The notes below the pieces were generated by a model. That model saw only the letters and a list, made by a program, of their open reading frames with translations. It was not told the DNA's origin and did no database searches. Positions 35,824-46,110 of a stretch of 64,000 nucleotides of DNA are shown one piece after another. The stretch spans positions 62,001 to 126,000 of the forward strand of contig JAIQFB010000008.1 in the NCBI GenBank assembly GCA_020073485.1, written 5' to 3'. The stretch is from Terriglobia bacterium (lineage in GTDB: Bacteria > Acidobacteriota > Terriglobia > Acidiferrales > UBA7541). Numbering within the stretch: the stretch's first letter is position 1; every line of letters begins with the position of its first letter. A program made the translations under genes and the position numbers.

Positions 35824-38544
35824 TTAAAGAGTGAGCACGGCGTGGATGGAACTGAGATCCGCGTCCTTCACGATCTCGAATCCGTATCGCACGGCGAGCG
35901 CGCGCATGCCCATATTTTCGAGCAGGATGATCGCGTGAATGCGCGCCAGTTTTTCATCGCGAGCCACTTGAATCAAACGGCCCAGCAGTTCGGATCCTAG
36001 ACCGCAGTGTTGATAGCGGTCCGCGACCAGAACCGCGACTTCCCCTTCCCTGCTCCCAGGCATACGCGTGAGGCGCCCCACGGCCGTGATTTCGTGTTCG
36101 CCGCCGGATGGATTTTCCCAGTCCGCCACCAGCGCCATTTCCCGGTCGTAGTCGATGAAACACTGGCCCATCAGGCGCTCGTGAGCAACCCGGGAACTCA
36201 GCTTGGTCACGTGAAAAAAACGCAGGTACACGCTGCGGTCGGACAAGGTTTCATGGAACCTGGCCATGGCCGGCTCGTCCTCCGAGCGTATCGGCCGCAG
36301 CGTCACCTGCATGCCGTTTCTGGCGGTCCATGGCGAAACATAGCGCAGCGGGTACGGCCGGATCGCCGGGCGCGGCAGTGATTCCTCGGCGGTGTGCGGG
36401 TCCTGCAGCAGGATTCGTGCGTCCAGCGCCATCACGCGCTCGGGCGAGGCCAGCAGCGGGTTGATGTCCATTTCCTTGATCCACGGCTGCTCGATCACCA
36501 GCCTGCTGAAATCCACCAGGGCATTTTCCAGCGCCGTCATGTTCACGGCCAGCCGCCCGCGCACTCCTCCGAGCGCGCGATAGATATGCGTTTGTTCCAT
36601 CAAGCGCGTGGCCAGCGTGGAATTCAGCGGCGGCAGCCCCAGCGCGCGATCGCGATAAACCTCGACTAATTCCCCACCCGAGCCGAATAGAATTACCGGC
36701 CCGAATTGCGGGTCCACGCTGCTGCCCAGAATGAGTTCATATCCGCCGCCCTTAACCATCGGCTGCACGGTGACGCCCTGAAAGTGTTCCGGTCCGGCTT
36801 TTTCCCGGACACCGGATTCGATTTCGCGATAGCCCTGGATCACCGCTTCCCTGCTTGCCAGATTCAGCTTTACACCGCCCACGTCGGATTTGTGCGTGAT
36901 CGTTTCCGAATTGAGTTTCAGCACGACGGGAAAGCCGATGGCCTGGGCAAAATCCGCGGCCTCGGATTCGTTTTTCGCGACCCGCGTTTCCACGACCGGA
37001 ATTCCGTACAGAGCGAGCACGCGCTTGGACTCCGCTTCGGTGAGAATCGTGCGTCCGGCCGCACGAATTTTTTCCAGGAACGCTTTTGCCAGTGACTGCG
37101 TTTCGCGGGAAGAATCCAGATTCCCGAAGCTCACCGGAGTTTCATACAGGCCGCGCAGGTTGTAGGTGTAGCTCCACATGTAGGTGAATGCGCGCGCCGC
37201 CGTGTCCGGATAGGAAAACGTGGGAATGCCCGCGGCATTTAATGTTGCGATGCCCTTGGCCACTACCTCACCGCCCATCCAGCTAGCCAGCACTGGCTTG
37301 CCGTGAATCTTGGCGTGAGCGGTCAAACGCTGCGCCACCTGGTCCGGGTCGGTCATCGCCTGCGGCGCCAGTATGGCCAGCAAACCGTCGCTGTTCGGGT
37401 CCTTGGCCGCAATTTCGAGCGCCTTGGAATAGCGCTCCGGATCGGCGTCGCCCAGAATGTCGATGGGGTTTCCGCGGCTCCAATGAGCGGGGAGAAGTTG
37501 ATGGAGCGATTCCATCGAGGCGTCCGTGAGCGAGGTCAGTTCTCCGCGTGTTTCCAGCAGCGCGTCGGTCGCCAGGACGCCGGGCCCGCCCGCATTCGTT
37601 AGGATCGTCAATCTCGGGCCGCGCGGCCGCGGCTGTTTGCCCAGCACCTCGGCCATGTAAAACAGGTCGGAGATGCTCGATACGCGCAGCACGCCGCAGC
37701 GGCGCATGGCCGCGTCGAATACTTCATCGCTTCCGGTCAACGCTCCGGTGTGCGAGCTGGCCGCCTTGGATGCCGCCGCCGTGCGCCCGGCCTTGATTAC
37801 GATGATCGGTTTGCGCAGCGCGACCTCTCGCGCTGCGGAAAGAAAGGATCGCGCGTCGCCCACCGATTCCATGTACAGCAGGATGCTTTCGGTCGCGGGG
37901 TCTGCTCCGAAATAATCGATTAAGTCGCCCCAGCCAACGTCGAGCATCGAGCCTGTCGATACGATCGCGCTGAAGCCGACCTGCTCCTGAAAACTCCAGT
38001 CCAGGATGGCCGTGAGCAGCGCGCCGCTCTGGCTGAGAAACGCGACCTTGCCGGGGCGCGCCATTTCCCGGGCAAATGTGGCGTTGAGCCCCGTATGAGG
38101 AATCATGACCCCCAGGCAATTGGGGCCAATCACGCGCATGTCGCTCTTGCGCAGAAGATCCTGAATCTCGCGCTCGAGGGCCGCGCCTTCCGCCCCGCTT
38201 TCCTTGAACCCCGCCGAAATCACCACCGCCGCGCGCACTCCCGCGTCCATGCACTCGGCGATGACGCCCGGCACGGTCCTGGCCGGAGTCACGATGACGG
38301 CAAGATCGATCTTTTCTGGAACATCCGCAATCTTCGGGTAGGCGCGAAGACCGAGAATTTCAGAGTGTCTGGGGTTTACGGCGTACACTTTGCCGCGAAA
38401 CGTTTCCGCACGCAACTTCTCCAGTACAGCGCGGCCAACGGTTCCCTCGCGATCCGTTGCGCCAATGACGGCGACCGCACCCGGCGAAAACATGCTGTCC
38501 AGCGAGGATCGCCGTTCGCCTGGAGTTTCTCCCGCTGCGCTCAT
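35824..38544 (-). CDS. ADP-forming acyl-CoA synthetase fused to a GNAT acetyltransferase
   Basis: A 906-aa protein. Order: CoA-binding Rossmann domain ([21 protein letters not shown], residues 20-40), ligase domain with phospho-His segment [12 protein letters not shown]-grasp domain (about 490-710: [22 protein letters not shown] split here as [11 protein letters not shown], then [10 protein letters not shown]), and C-terminal GNAT domain (about 745-906). It makes acyl-CoA or ATP reversibly; the GNAT part suggests Pat-like lysine acetylation. It lies 89 bp after the P-type ATPase on the same strand, probably in the USP operon. Confidence 0.92.
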   Translation of the reverse strand: MSAAGETPGERRSSLDSMFSPGAVAVIGATDREGTVGRAVLEKLRAETFRGKVYAVNPRHSEILGLRAYPKIADVPEKIDLAVIVTPARTVPGVIAECMDAGVRAAVVISAGFKESGAEGAALEREIQDLLRKSDMRVIGPNCLGVMIPHTGLNATFAREMARPGKVAFLSQSGALLTAILDWSFQEQVGFSAIVSTGSMLDVGWGDLIDYFGADPATESILLYMESVGDARSFLSAAREVALRKPIIVIKAGRTAAASKAASSHTGALTGSDEVFDAAMRRCGVLRVSSISDLFYMAEVLGKQPRPRGPRLTILTNAGGPGVLATDALLETRGELTSLTDASMESLHQLLPAHWSRGNPIDILGDADPERYSKALEIAAKDPNSDGLLAILAPQAMTDPDQVAQRLTAHAKIHGKPVLASWMGGEVVAKGIATLNAAGIPTFSYPDTAARAFTYMWSYTYNLRGLYETPVSFGNLDSSRETQSLAKAFLEKIRAAGRTILTEAESKRVLALYGIPVVETRVAKNESEAADFAQAIGFPVVLKLNSETITHKSDVGGVKLNLASREAVIQGYREIESGVREKAGPEHFQGVTVQPMVKGGGYELILGSSVDPQFGPVILFGSGGELVEVYRDRALGLPPLNSTLATRLMEQTHIYRALGGVRGRLAVNMTALENALVDFSRLVIEQPWIKEMDINPLLASPERVMALDARILLQDPHTAEESLPRPAIRPYPLRYVSPWTARNGMQVTLRPIRSEDEPAMARFHETLSDRSVYLRFFHVTKLSSRVAHERLMGQCFIDYDREMALVADWENPSGGEHEITAVGRLTRMPGSREGEVAVLVADRYQHCGLGSELLGRLIQVARDEKLARIHAIILLENMGMRALAVRYGFEIVKDADLSSIHAVLTL

Positions 38545-38633
38545 GATTGGGTTCCGTCTCCTTTTGCAGAAGTCGCGGCAGGATGCTCATGGAACAGATG
38601 GAATCATACGAAAGGCGCATGACGGATGCACGC

Positions 38634-40589
38634 TCAGAAATCCGTCATGTCCTTGAAAGGCAGGGACACGCGAACCGCGTTCAACACCACGGCCAAATCG
38701 ATGATTTCCTGGGCAATGGCGCCCTCGATCGGCTGGAGATACCCGAACGCGGCTGCGATCATCCCCAGAACGCTCAACCCCATCCCTCCCAATGCGCTCA
38801 GCAGGGCAATCGAGCGCATGCGGCGTCCGATATGAAGCAACTCGTCCACCTTATCGAGCGAGGCGTCCAGAATCACCGCGTCGGCGGCCTCCCCCGTAAT
38901 ATCGCTGCTTATGCCGAACGCGACGCCCACGGTCGCGGCCTGCATGGCCGGAGCGTCGTTGATGCCGTCGCCGACAAACAGCGTTTTCGCGGTTCGCGTC
39001 TCTTCCCGGACGATGGCCACTTTTTCTTCCGGGCTCTTGGCGGAATGGATTTCCGTGATGCCCAAAAGGTCCGCGAGATACCGGACTTCCGAGTCGCGGT
39101 CGCCGGAAACCAGCAGGACGCGGCTGACGCGGTGGCGCGGCCCCAGGTGGTCCACAAAGCTACGCCCTCCCACTCGCGGAACATCGTGAAAACGCAGCGT
39201 GGCCGCGTACCGGCCGTCCATAAAAACGATGCACTCCAGCCCGGCTACGATCTCCGGCAGCGGCACTGCGGGATCCAGAATTTTCTTACGCCCCGTGATC
39301 CATACTTCCCGCGCTCCGATCGTTCCCCGCAATCCTTCTCCCTGCCGCTCGGAAACTTCCGAAGCGGCGCCGAGTTCCAGTTTTGCTTGCGAGGCGGCCG
39401 CGAGAATCGCGCGGGCCAGCGGATGCTTGGAATACAACTCCACGCTCGCGGCCATGCGCAGGACTTCGTTTTCGGAAAATCCGGGCGCGCACAGAATTTG
39501 CGTCAGCTCCGGGCGCCCATAAGTCAGCGTGCCGGTCTTGTCGAAGATCAGCGTGGTGCAATTTCCGATCTGTTCCAGCACAGCCTGGTTCTTGATGATG
39601 ATGCTGCGCCGCGCGGAGAGCGAAATGGCGCCGATGATCGCCACGGGAATGGCCAGCAAAAGGGGACAAGGCGTGGCAATTACCAGGACCGCCAGGAACC
39701 GGTTGGACTGCCCGCTGGCGATCCACGCGACAACCGCAAGCGTGACAGCCACGGGCGTATACCACGCGCCAAGCATGTCTCCCAGCCTGCGCAGACGCGG
39801 CCGGCGCTGCTGCGTTTCTTCCATGACGCGAATGATCTTGGCGTACCGGGAATCGATGGGAAGCCTGGTGGCGCGAACGATAAGCGCACTTTCCCCATTG
39901 ATGGCTCCGGAAATCACTTCGGCTCCGGCGGCTTTCGATGTTTCAAAAGGTTCGCCGGTCAGGTAAGCCTCATTCATTTTTCCTTGGCCTTCCTCGACGA
40001 TCCCGTCCACCGGGCAAATTTCATGCGGAAACACGACGAGCAAGTCTCCGACAGCGATTTGTCCGACGTCGATATCGGTGATTTCCGTTCCCACCTTGCG
40101 GTGCGCCGTCCGGGGCATCCGCTTAGCCAAGGCTTCCAGCACGGAGGAAGCGCGCCGCGTCGCAAATTCCTCCAGCGCCGTGCCTCCGGAGAGCATGAGA
40201 ACCACAATCGCGCCGACCAGGTATTCCCCCATCACGGCGGACGCGACAATGGAAATGCCAGCCAGCAAATCAGAACCAAATTCGCGAGCCAGGCTTTTCC
40301 GAATCAAGGTAAGAACCAGAGGGAACCCGCCGAGCAACAGGACTACAAAAAGAGGAGCGTTTTGCTGAAATTTGGGTGCGTGGAAAATAAATCGCAGAAC
40401 AAAATACGCAGCGATGCCGAGCAGGGCGACACCGGCGATGACCTGATCGCTCTGGAAATGGCCATCCGCCGACCGGAAAATGGAAACCCGGGGCTTCGCG
40501 CGAGGATCGCTTTTCGCTTCCTGACTATTGCGCGCAACCCCGGGTTCTTCTACCGCGTTTGGCTCAGTGGCCACATCCGCCTCGGCCAT
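38634..40589 (-). CDS. P1B-type heavy-metal-translocating ATPase with TPCP motif
   Basis: A 651-aa membrane pump. The phosphorylation motif DKTGTLTYG is near residue 349; TGEPFETSKAAG and GDGINDAPAMQAA are intact. The transmembrane metal motif is ATPCPLLLA near 303, TPC instead of CPC. TPC-type pumps are less well known and have been linked to nickel or iron. No N-terminal metal-binding domain; the N-terminus is Ala/Glu-rich. It starts 3 bp after the USP gene. With nickel hydrogenases nearby, nickel or iron handling is a fair guess only. Confidence 0.88.
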   Translation of the reverse strand: MAEADVATEPNAVEEPGVARNSQEAKSDPRAKPRVSIFRSADGHFQSDQVIAGVALLGIAAYFVLRFIFHAPKFQQNAPLFVVLLLGGFPLVLTLIRKSLAREFGSDLLAGISIVASAVMGEYLVGAIVVLMLSGGTALEEFATRRASSVLEALAKRMPRTAHRKVGTEITDIDVGQIAVGDLLVVFPHEICPVDGIVEEGQGKMNEAYLTGEPFETSKAAGAEVISGAINGESALIVRATRLPIDSRYAKIIRVMEETQQRRPRLRRLGDMLGAWYTPVAVTLAVVAWIASGQSNRFLAVLVIATPCPLLLAIPVAIIGAISLSARRSIIIKNQAVLEQIGNCTTLIFDKTGTLTYGRPELTQILCAPGFSENEVLRMAASVELYSKHPLARAILAAASQAKLELGAASEVSERQGEGLRGTIGAREVWITGRKKILDPAVPLPEIVAGLECIVFMDGRYAATLRFHDVPRVGGRSFVDHLGPRHRVSRVLLVSGDRDSEVRYLADLLGITEIHSAKSPEEKVAIVREETRTAKTLFVGDGINDAPAMQAATVGVAFGISSDITGEAADAVILDASLDKVDELLHIGRRMRSIALLSALGGMGLSVLGMIAAAFGYLQPIEGAIAQEIIDLAVVLNAVRVSLPFKDMTDF

Positions 40590-40592
40590 GCC

Positions 40593-41486
40593 TTAGCCGC
40601 GGACCGTGAGGACCGGGCAACGGGCCTGAGTGACTACTTTGTGCGCGATCGATTGCAGCAAATGCGTCGCCGCGCCAATTCCTCCTTCGGCTCCACGAAC
40701 GCCGAGGACGATCAGGTCGGCGCCCAGCGCATTGGCGACTTCCATGATCTTCTCCGCTTCGTGGCCGTGCTCCACCTTGCAATTCGGTTCGCACCAGGGC
40801 TCGGCTTCCGCCGGCACCAGCTTGCGCAGCTGCCGCATGATCGATTCGGCGTATTGCTCGGCATGCACCAGTTCTCCGACTTTCGCCGGGCCGACGATGT
40901 GAAGCAGCGTCAAGCGCGCTTGATGCTCCTGCGCCAGGGACACGGCAAAGGGCAATGCGGCGAGCGACTCGGGTGAAAAATCGGTCGCGAAGAGAATTTC
41001 CTTCATTTCCAGGCGCCGCTCGGTGTCCTTGGAGGCATGCGGCCCCACGGTAAGAACGGGGACTGTAGACTTGCGGAAAATTTCCTCGGCCACCGACCCG
41101 AGCAGGACCCGCGTAACCCCGGTGCGCCCGTGCGTGCCGATGACGATGAGGTCGGCCTTATGCTCGGTGGCGACTTCATTGAGCATCGGCCAAACCTCGC
41201 CTTCACCCACGGAAACTTCGTGCGGAACTCCGGTCAGCATCTGGTGCAACTGTTGCGCTTCGATCTTGGCTTGTTCCTCGGCAGCCTGCATGACTTGCGG
41301 CATGGCCTCGGGGCCGACCACGGGATACGTCGCCGGGAAACGGACGTGCAGTGCATGCACGGTCCCGCCGTATCGCTGCGCCAACCCAATCGCATAAGGC
41401 AAAGCCGCTTCCGCGGCTGGTGAGAAGTCCGTCGCGAACAGAATATTCTTAAGAGCAATTCTGGTCTTTGTCGCTGTGGCGTTCAT
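40593..41486 (-). CDS. Universal stress protein with two UspA domains
   Basis: A 297-aa tandem UspA protein. Each half begins as LKNILFATDFSPAAEAALPY / MKEILFATDFSPESLAALPF and ends with the ATP-binding pattern (IGTHGRTGVTRVLLGSVAE; LGVRGAEGGIGAATHLL). The first half keeps G-2x-G-9x-G; the second is altered. Such proteins are often induced in hypoxia or starvation. First gene of the set with the ATPase and acyl-CoA synthetase, with a GTGA-N6-TCAC dyad upstream. Confidence 0.93.
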   Translation of the reverse strand: MNATATKTRIALKNILFATDFSPAAEAALPYAIGLAQRYGGTVHALHVRFPATYPVVGPEAMPQVMQAAEEQAKIEAQQLHQMLTGVPHEVSVGEGEVWPMLNEVATEHKADLIVIGTHGRTGVTRVLLGSVAEEIFRKSTVPVLTVGPHASKDTERRLEMKEILFATDFSPESLAALPFAVSLAQEHQARLTLLHIVGPAKVGELVHAEQYAESIMRQLRKLVPAEAEPWCEPNCKVEHGHEAEKIMEVANALGADLIVLGVRGAEGGIGAATHLLQSIAHKVVTQARCPVLTVRG

Positions 41487-41505
41487 AACTCACCTCCCCT
41501 ACGCC

Positions 41506-41551
41506 TTTATAGTTACGCCGAAGCATTCCGCATGGATGTGACATCCATCAC
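41506..41551 (-). promoter_or_regulatory. Crp/Fnr-type dyad upstream of the universal stress protein
   Basis: GTGA-CATCCA-TCAC at 41538-41551. On the minus strand TAACTA and TATAAA lie 32 and 36 bp from the dyad centre, so the site would sit near -41 to -45. The USP start is at 41486, with a GGGGAGGTGAG ribosome-binding region just upstream. Confidence 0.55.
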
Positions 41552-41578
41552 AGTGCTGAGTGACTTCAGGCACTTCAT

Positions 41579-42544
41579 TTGCCAGGGCCTCTTGAGAGAC
41601 TACAGCCGCGGGCTCCAAGCAGAGCCCGCGCCCGTACTTCCATGAAATGGTTGGGCGCGATGTCAAAGAGAAAGCATATGCCAAATCTCGATGAACGCGG
41701 GGGGGTGGCCGTCGGAGGCGCCCCCTCGTGGTGCCAGGAACCGCAGCGTTGTGATGCGTCCCCCGCGAAATTGAAGGAGTGCGGGAAATGCCGGAACATT
41801 CCGCATCTGCCGGCGGCGGAATCGAATTTCGTCGAAGGTTCGCGCTCTGTCTGGGTGTATTACCCGCAGGGAATTCTCCGCCGCCCGGTGTCCGAAGGGG
41901 ATCTGCCTGCAACTCGCCCCGCGCAACCCCGTTCTTTCCTGCCACACGAATGCCGGGGAGCAAAGTCGGCGCCCGAGGTCTTGGAAACCGCTCCGTATCC
42001 CGGCCACTCGCTGTTCCAGGACTCGTTTTTGTTCTGCAAGTTCAAGAAAGTCGGCGACGCACCCGGCTTGGAAGAAGTTTATGTGGAGACCGTCGTGGAC
42101 GGGTGTACCGGCCTTGCCTTTGCAAAAGTTTATTCCGCGGAAAGCGGCGTGAACGCGACCGACATTTTCGAGACTCGCGTCGTGCCGTTTTTCGCCCGCC
42201 ATGGCGTTCCCATCGAGCAAGTCATAACCACCGGCGCCGATGAGTATTGCGGCACACCGCTGCTTCACCCCTTTGAAACCTATCTGGCAGCGTCAAACAT
42301 TCGCCACACGCAGACCGAGCGCTCCGGGAAATTGCACTCCCCGCTGTGCATGCAATTCTTCGGCATCCTGCAGCACGAGTTTCTGGCCCCGGCGCTGCGC
42401 GGCAGATTTCAGCATACGGTCGAATCTCTCCAGCAGGAATTGGACCATTTTCTGGATGCCTATAATCACGCCCGGCCGAGCCTGGCGCCCGGCATGCAAG
42501 GCCGCCCCCCTCTGCGCGCGTTCCTCGATACGGCACGAGCCTGA
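41579..42544 (+). CDS. Degenerate IS481-like DDE transposase with intact reading frame
   Basis: Residues from about 145 match IS481-type integrase cores: EEVYVETVVDGCTGLAFAKV, VVPFFARHGVPIEQV, EYCG, HARPSLAPGMQGRPPLRAFL. The catalytic signature is lost: the DRG before EYCG is TGA (residues read TTGADEYCG), and the usual NGxxERFH is replaced by SGKLHSPLCMQFF. The N-terminal 140 residues do not look like the usual HTH. The frame is uninterrupted, and no terminal inverted repeats are seen. Start may be ATG 41579 or 41660. Either a decaying relic or a recruited DNA-binding protein. Confidence 0.65.
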   Translation: MPGPLERLQPRAPSRARARTSMKWLGAMSKRKHMPNLDERGGVAVGGAPSWCQEPQRCDASPAKLKECGKCRNIPHLPAAESNFVEGSRSVWVYYPQGILRRPVSEGDLPATRPAQPRSFLPHECRGAKSAPEVLETAPYPGHSLFQDSFLFCKFKKVGDAPGLEEVYVETVVDGCTGLAFAKVYSAESGVNATDIFETRVVPFFARHGVPIEQVITTGADEYCGTPLLHPFETYLAASNIRHTQTERSGKLHSPLCMQFFGILQHEFLAPALRGRFQHTVESLQQELDHFLDAYNHARPSLAPGMQGRPPLRAFLDTARA

Positions 42545-42567
42545 AGCTGCGCAACAAAGCCTATTGT

Positions 42568-42666
42568 GTCATTCCGAGGGCCGGTTCGTGGTCCGAGAAA
42601 TCTCTCCGGGTTTTAAACTCAAAAGAATGAGGGATTCCTCGGCAAGAATCGCGCCTCGAAATGACG
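42568..42666. repeat. GTCATTCCGAG-type intergenic repeat, copy 1
   Basis: Begins GTCATTCCGAG and ends CGAAATGAC, with GAGGGATTCCTCGGCAAGAA inside. The same start and end occur at 57970-58057. Together with 42545-42923 it fills a 379-bp gap before the lactate permease that holds no gene. Confidence 0.7.
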
Positions 42667-42923
42667 GCGTTTTCAGCTGTTCCGCGGTATCTCGAGCTCG
42701 TCCGCAGCGACCGACTGTTGTTTTCATTGCCAGCTGGAAAACTCCAGGTTCACGGACTGAAATCTTCTTTTGACGCCCCGGCTATTTGTGCTATTGCTTT
42801 GCCCGGATTTCCTGCGAAACTAGTGCGCTGGAAACGGATCGCGGTTATTATCACGCGCCACCATTTGTGCGCGACGCATGCAGATCTAGAAAATGAGACG
42901 GCCATTGCGAAAGGAAGCGCCCG

Positions 42924-44534
42924 ATGTTTGAGCAGGTTCTCGATCCCGCAGGACACATCTGGCTCAGCGTTTTGATCTCGCTGGTGCCGCTCATCGCCTT
43001 GCTCTTCATGCTCGCGGTCCTGCGCATGACGGCGTGGCTCGCCTCCATCATCGTGGGCGTCATCACCATTCCCATCGGAGTTTATGTGTGGCACGCGCCT
43101 CTCGCGGGCACGATCAAATCCTATTTGTACGGCGGCCTCACCGGTTTCTGGGTCATCGACTGGATCACGTTCTGGGGCCTCATTATTTTCAACACCCTGG
43201 TCATTACCGGGCATTTCGAGCGGTTTAAGACCTGGATGCTTCACCACGCCACCGGCGACATTCGCATTCAGACCATCATGCTGGCATGGGCTTTCGGTGC
43301 GCTCCTGGAGGGGCTTGTGGGGTTCGGCACCCCCTGGGCTTTTGTGGTGCCGATTTTGGTTGGGCTGGGCATCGCGGACCTGGACGCAATTCGCGTCGCC
43401 GCGCTCGCGAACAACGCTCCCGTCTCTTATGGCGCGCTGGGAGCACCCATCCTCGGGCTTGCCCTGGTGACCGGCTTGCCGCTTTTCGCGTTATCCGCTT
43501 CCATCGGAAACGTCGTCGCTATCCTCGCGCTGCTCCCTCCCTGGGTGCTGATTTATCTGGTGAGCGGATGGGACGGAATGATGGAGGCGTGGCCGCTGGC
43601 GATCGTTGGATCGCTTTCCTACATCGCCGGACAATGGCCCACGGCTCATTATCTGGGGCCCTATCTGCCGGATCTGAGCGGGGCCCTGGTTTCTTTCTGG
43701 GTCTTATTTGTTTTCGTGAAGTTTTGGAAACCAAAAACGATTCGGGGATTTGGAGGCGCGCCGCTGGCCTCGCAAGTTGCGAGTATTTCAGACTCTGCCA
43801 AAACGGGCGCGATGCGCGAAGCCCTTTTCGCATGGCTGCCGTTCATTATCCTGATCCTCGTGGTGGTCGGATGGACCAATCCTTGGTCCCCGCTTCCCTC
43901 GATCAGCCTGTTCAAGTGGATCGTGACCGCGAAGTCCTCGGTGACGCACACTGCGATCGCTTCGACATTTAATTTTGCTCCGCTCGGAGGCGGCACATCG
44001 ACGCTGGCTTCGTGGTTCGTAATTCTCGCGATCCTGCAGCCCAGCGGCAAACAAGTGAGTGAGGTTTTTTCGCGGACCTTTAAGCAAATGTGGGGCGCGC
44101 TCCTGGTCGCGTTTTTTATTTTCGCAATCGCCTACACGTTTGTTTATACGGGGATGGCCAACTCGCTGGCCTTCGGACTATCCAAGATCGGTGTATTTTT
44201 TGTGGTGCTGGCGCCCATTCTCGGATGGATCGGAGTGGCCCTCTCCGGCAGCAACACTTCGACGAACGCCATGTTCGGCCCCGTACAGGCCATGACCGGC
44301 CGCTTGTTGCATCTCCCGGTCCTGCTGCTCCCGACTCTCAACTCCGTTGGTTCGGAGGTCGGCAAACCCATCGCCCCGCAAACCGCCAGCGTCGGCGTTT
44401 CCACCAGCAAACTGGTGCGCAGCGAAGGCCAGGTCATCCGCCACAACATGGGCTGGACGCTGATCCTGCTTGGCTACCTGATCCTGATCAGCATCCTCTT
44501 CTACTTTTTCTTCCCTGGCTCGATGTCGCTCTAG
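42924..44534 (+). CDS. lctP: L-lactate permease family transporter
   Basis: A 536-aa membrane protein with about 13 helices. Family motifs: AWAFGALLEGLVGFGTPWAF, NNAPVSYGALGAPI, and SNTSTNAMFGPVQ near the end. It imports lactate or glycolate. It stands alone and ends in an inverted repeat shared with the convergent gene. Confidence 0.92.
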   Translation: MFEQVLDPAGHIWLSVLISLVPLIALLFMLAVLRMTAWLASIIVGVITIPIGVYVWHAPLAGTIKSYLYGGLTGFWVIDWITFWGLIIFNTLVITGHFERFKTWMLHHATGDIRIQTIMLAWAFGALLEGLVGFGTPWAFVVPILVGLGIADLDAIRVAALANNAPVSYGALGAPILGLALVTGLPLFALSASIGNVVAILALLPPWVLIYLVSGWDGMMEAWPLAIVGSLSYIAGQWPTAHYLGPYLPDLSGALVSFWVLFVFVKFWKPKTIRGFGGAPLASQVASISDSAKTGAMREALFAWLPFIILILVVVGWTNPWSPLPSISLFKWIVTAKSSVTHTAIASTFNFAPLGGGTSTLASWFVILAILQPSGKQVSEVFSRTFKQMWGALLVAFFIFAIAYTFVYTGMANSLAFGLSKIGVFFVVLAPILGWIGVALSGSNTSTNAMFGPVQAMTGRLLHLPVLLLPTLNSVGSEVGKPIAPQTASVGVSTSKLVRSEGQVIRHNMGWTLILLGYLILISILFYFFFPGSMSL

Positions 44535-44560
44535 TAGGACAGGCTGAAGCCTGTCCTACT
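44533..44560. terminator. Bidirectional palindrome between convergent genes
   Basis: A perfect inverted repeat with 13-bp arms (AGTAGGACAGGCT and its complement) around GA. It begins in the stop codon of lctP. Copies of the same palindrome lie at 46111, 56136 and 62229, so it is a dispersed repeat that probably serves here as a terminator. No T-run. Confidence 0.6.
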
Positions 44561-44569
44561 GGATTCGCC

Positions 44570-45994
44570 TCAAGGCAAAACTGGCGGCATATACGCAAAC
44601 GTCCGCGCGAAAAACCACAGGAAGAAAAACGCCAGCGCCGAGTTCACCATCAGATAGAGCAATCCGTAACCGATCAGATCGCGCGCCTTCACTTTCAATA
44701 ATCCCAGCAGCGGCAGCATCCAGAACGGATTAATCAAATTCGGCAAGGCCTCCGCCGTGTTGTAAATCTGCACGACCCATCCGAGATTCACGTGCAAATC
44801 CTTGGCCGCCTGCAAAATATATGGCGCTTCAATGATCCATTTACTGCCGCCGGACGGCACGAACATTCCCAGGAACGCCGAATAAAGGGCCACCAGCACC
44901 GGGTACGAACCCGTCGTCGAATAACTCACGAAGAAGTGCGCGAGCTTCGCCGAAAGCGCCGAAAACGTAATGATCCCGAAGATCCCGCCGTAAAACGGAA
45001 ATTGAATCAGTACGCCCGCCACTGCCGGGATGGCATCGTTTACCGCGCGCACAAACGAGCGCGGCCTCCAATGCAGAAATAGTCCGATCATCAGAAATGA
45101 AAAATTGTACGTGTTCAGATCCAGCGCCGCGAATGGGCCCTTCACCGCCAGAACATGGGTCATATACGCGAGGCCGAGGACTCCCACCGCGATCGACAGC
45201 ACGGGAGCATACTCCAGCCATTCCGCGGGAGTTTTTCGCTCCTCGAGTTTCTTCAATTCCAGACTTTCGGTGACTCCGAACGATTCCGCGTCTTTGGTGG
45301 AATGCACCGGCGTCGAAAAATAGGCCACCGCGACGCACGCAACCATCAGGATGGCGGCCATCGTGGCGCTCTGCCAGGTGTAAATAGTTTGCTTGAGGGG
45401 AATCACTCCGCTGATCTTGAGCAACGCCGCGGGAATCGAGCCCGGCGTGGCCATGACCAGCGCCGCGGATGAAGAAAGCCCCAGCGCCCACACGCTTCCC
45501 TCTCCCACATACGCCGCCGTGCCAAGCGCCCGGTAATCGATGCCGCGCACGTTGCGCACGACTTCACGCGCCAGAACGCCAGCGAAGATCAGGCCGAATC
45601 CCCAGCTGACCAGCGAAGTGGCCATCGAAAAAAAAGCGACGAACGCGACGGCCCCGCGGGGTGTGCGCGGCACCTTCGCCAGCGCCTGAATCAGCTTGAA
45701 CACCGGCGGCGACGTCGCCACCACGTAGCCGCCGATGATGATCATCGTCATCTGCATGGTGAATGGAATCAGACCCCAGAATCCGTCGCCGAAATACTGA
45801 ATCAGATTGCGTGTCCCGACACCCGCAACGAGTCCCACCGCAAATACGATCACCGTTCCGCCGAGCGCAAAAACAAAGGCGTCCGGGAACCACTTCTGAG
45901 ACCAGTCGGCCAGTTGCATGCCGATCCGCGCGAACGCGCCAATGCCCTCGCGGCCCACCTGCCGTGCCGCGCCGCGCTCTGGAGTCGACCCCAT
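44570..45994 (-). CDS. Short-chain fatty acid transporter, AtoE family
   Basis: A 474-aa, about 12-helix protein. ATSLVSWGFGLIFAGVLARE and GVGTRNLIQYFGDGFWGLIP, together with GGSKWIIEAPYI, match AtoE-type transporters of acetoacetate/butyrate. It is a plausible partner of the nearby lactate permease for uptake of fermentation acids. Convergent with lctP. Confidence 0.88.
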   Translation of the reverse strand: MGSTPERGAARQVGREGIGAFARIGMQLADWSQKWFPDAFVFALGGTVIVFAVGLVAGVGTRNLIQYFGDGFWGLIPFTMQMTMIIIGGYVVATSPPVFKLIQALAKVPRTPRGAVAFVAFFSMATSLVSWGFGLIFAGVLAREVVRNVRGIDYRALGTAAYVGEGSVWALGLSSSAALVMATPGSIPAALLKISGVIPLKQTIYTWQSATMAAILMVACVAVAYFSTPVHSTKDAESFGVTESLELKKLEERKTPAEWLEYAPVLSIAVGVLGLAYMTHVLAVKGPFAALDLNTYNFSFLMIGLFLHWRPRSFVRAVNDAIPAVAGVLIQFPFYGGIFGIITFSALSAKLAHFFVSYSTTGSYPVLVALYSAFLGMFVPSGGSKWIIEAPYILQAAKDLHVNLGWVVQIYNTAEALPNLINPFWMLPLLGLLKVKARDLIGYGLLYLMVNSALAFFFLWFFARTFAYMPPVLP

Positions 45995-46110
45995 GTTCCC
46001 CCTTAGATTTGGGTGCTTCGGAAAGGCTGGCCCCGAAACGAAATTGTGATTCTATCAGGCTCTTGCTGGGAGCCTTCATGAAGACTGCAACGCGGTCCGA
46101 TGGCTCGAGT

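Noticed and set aside
38547-40976. 809-codon open frame on the + strand opposite the P-type ATPase
   Set aside because: It is antisense to a clear P-type ATPase and USP gene and shows no protein-like domains.
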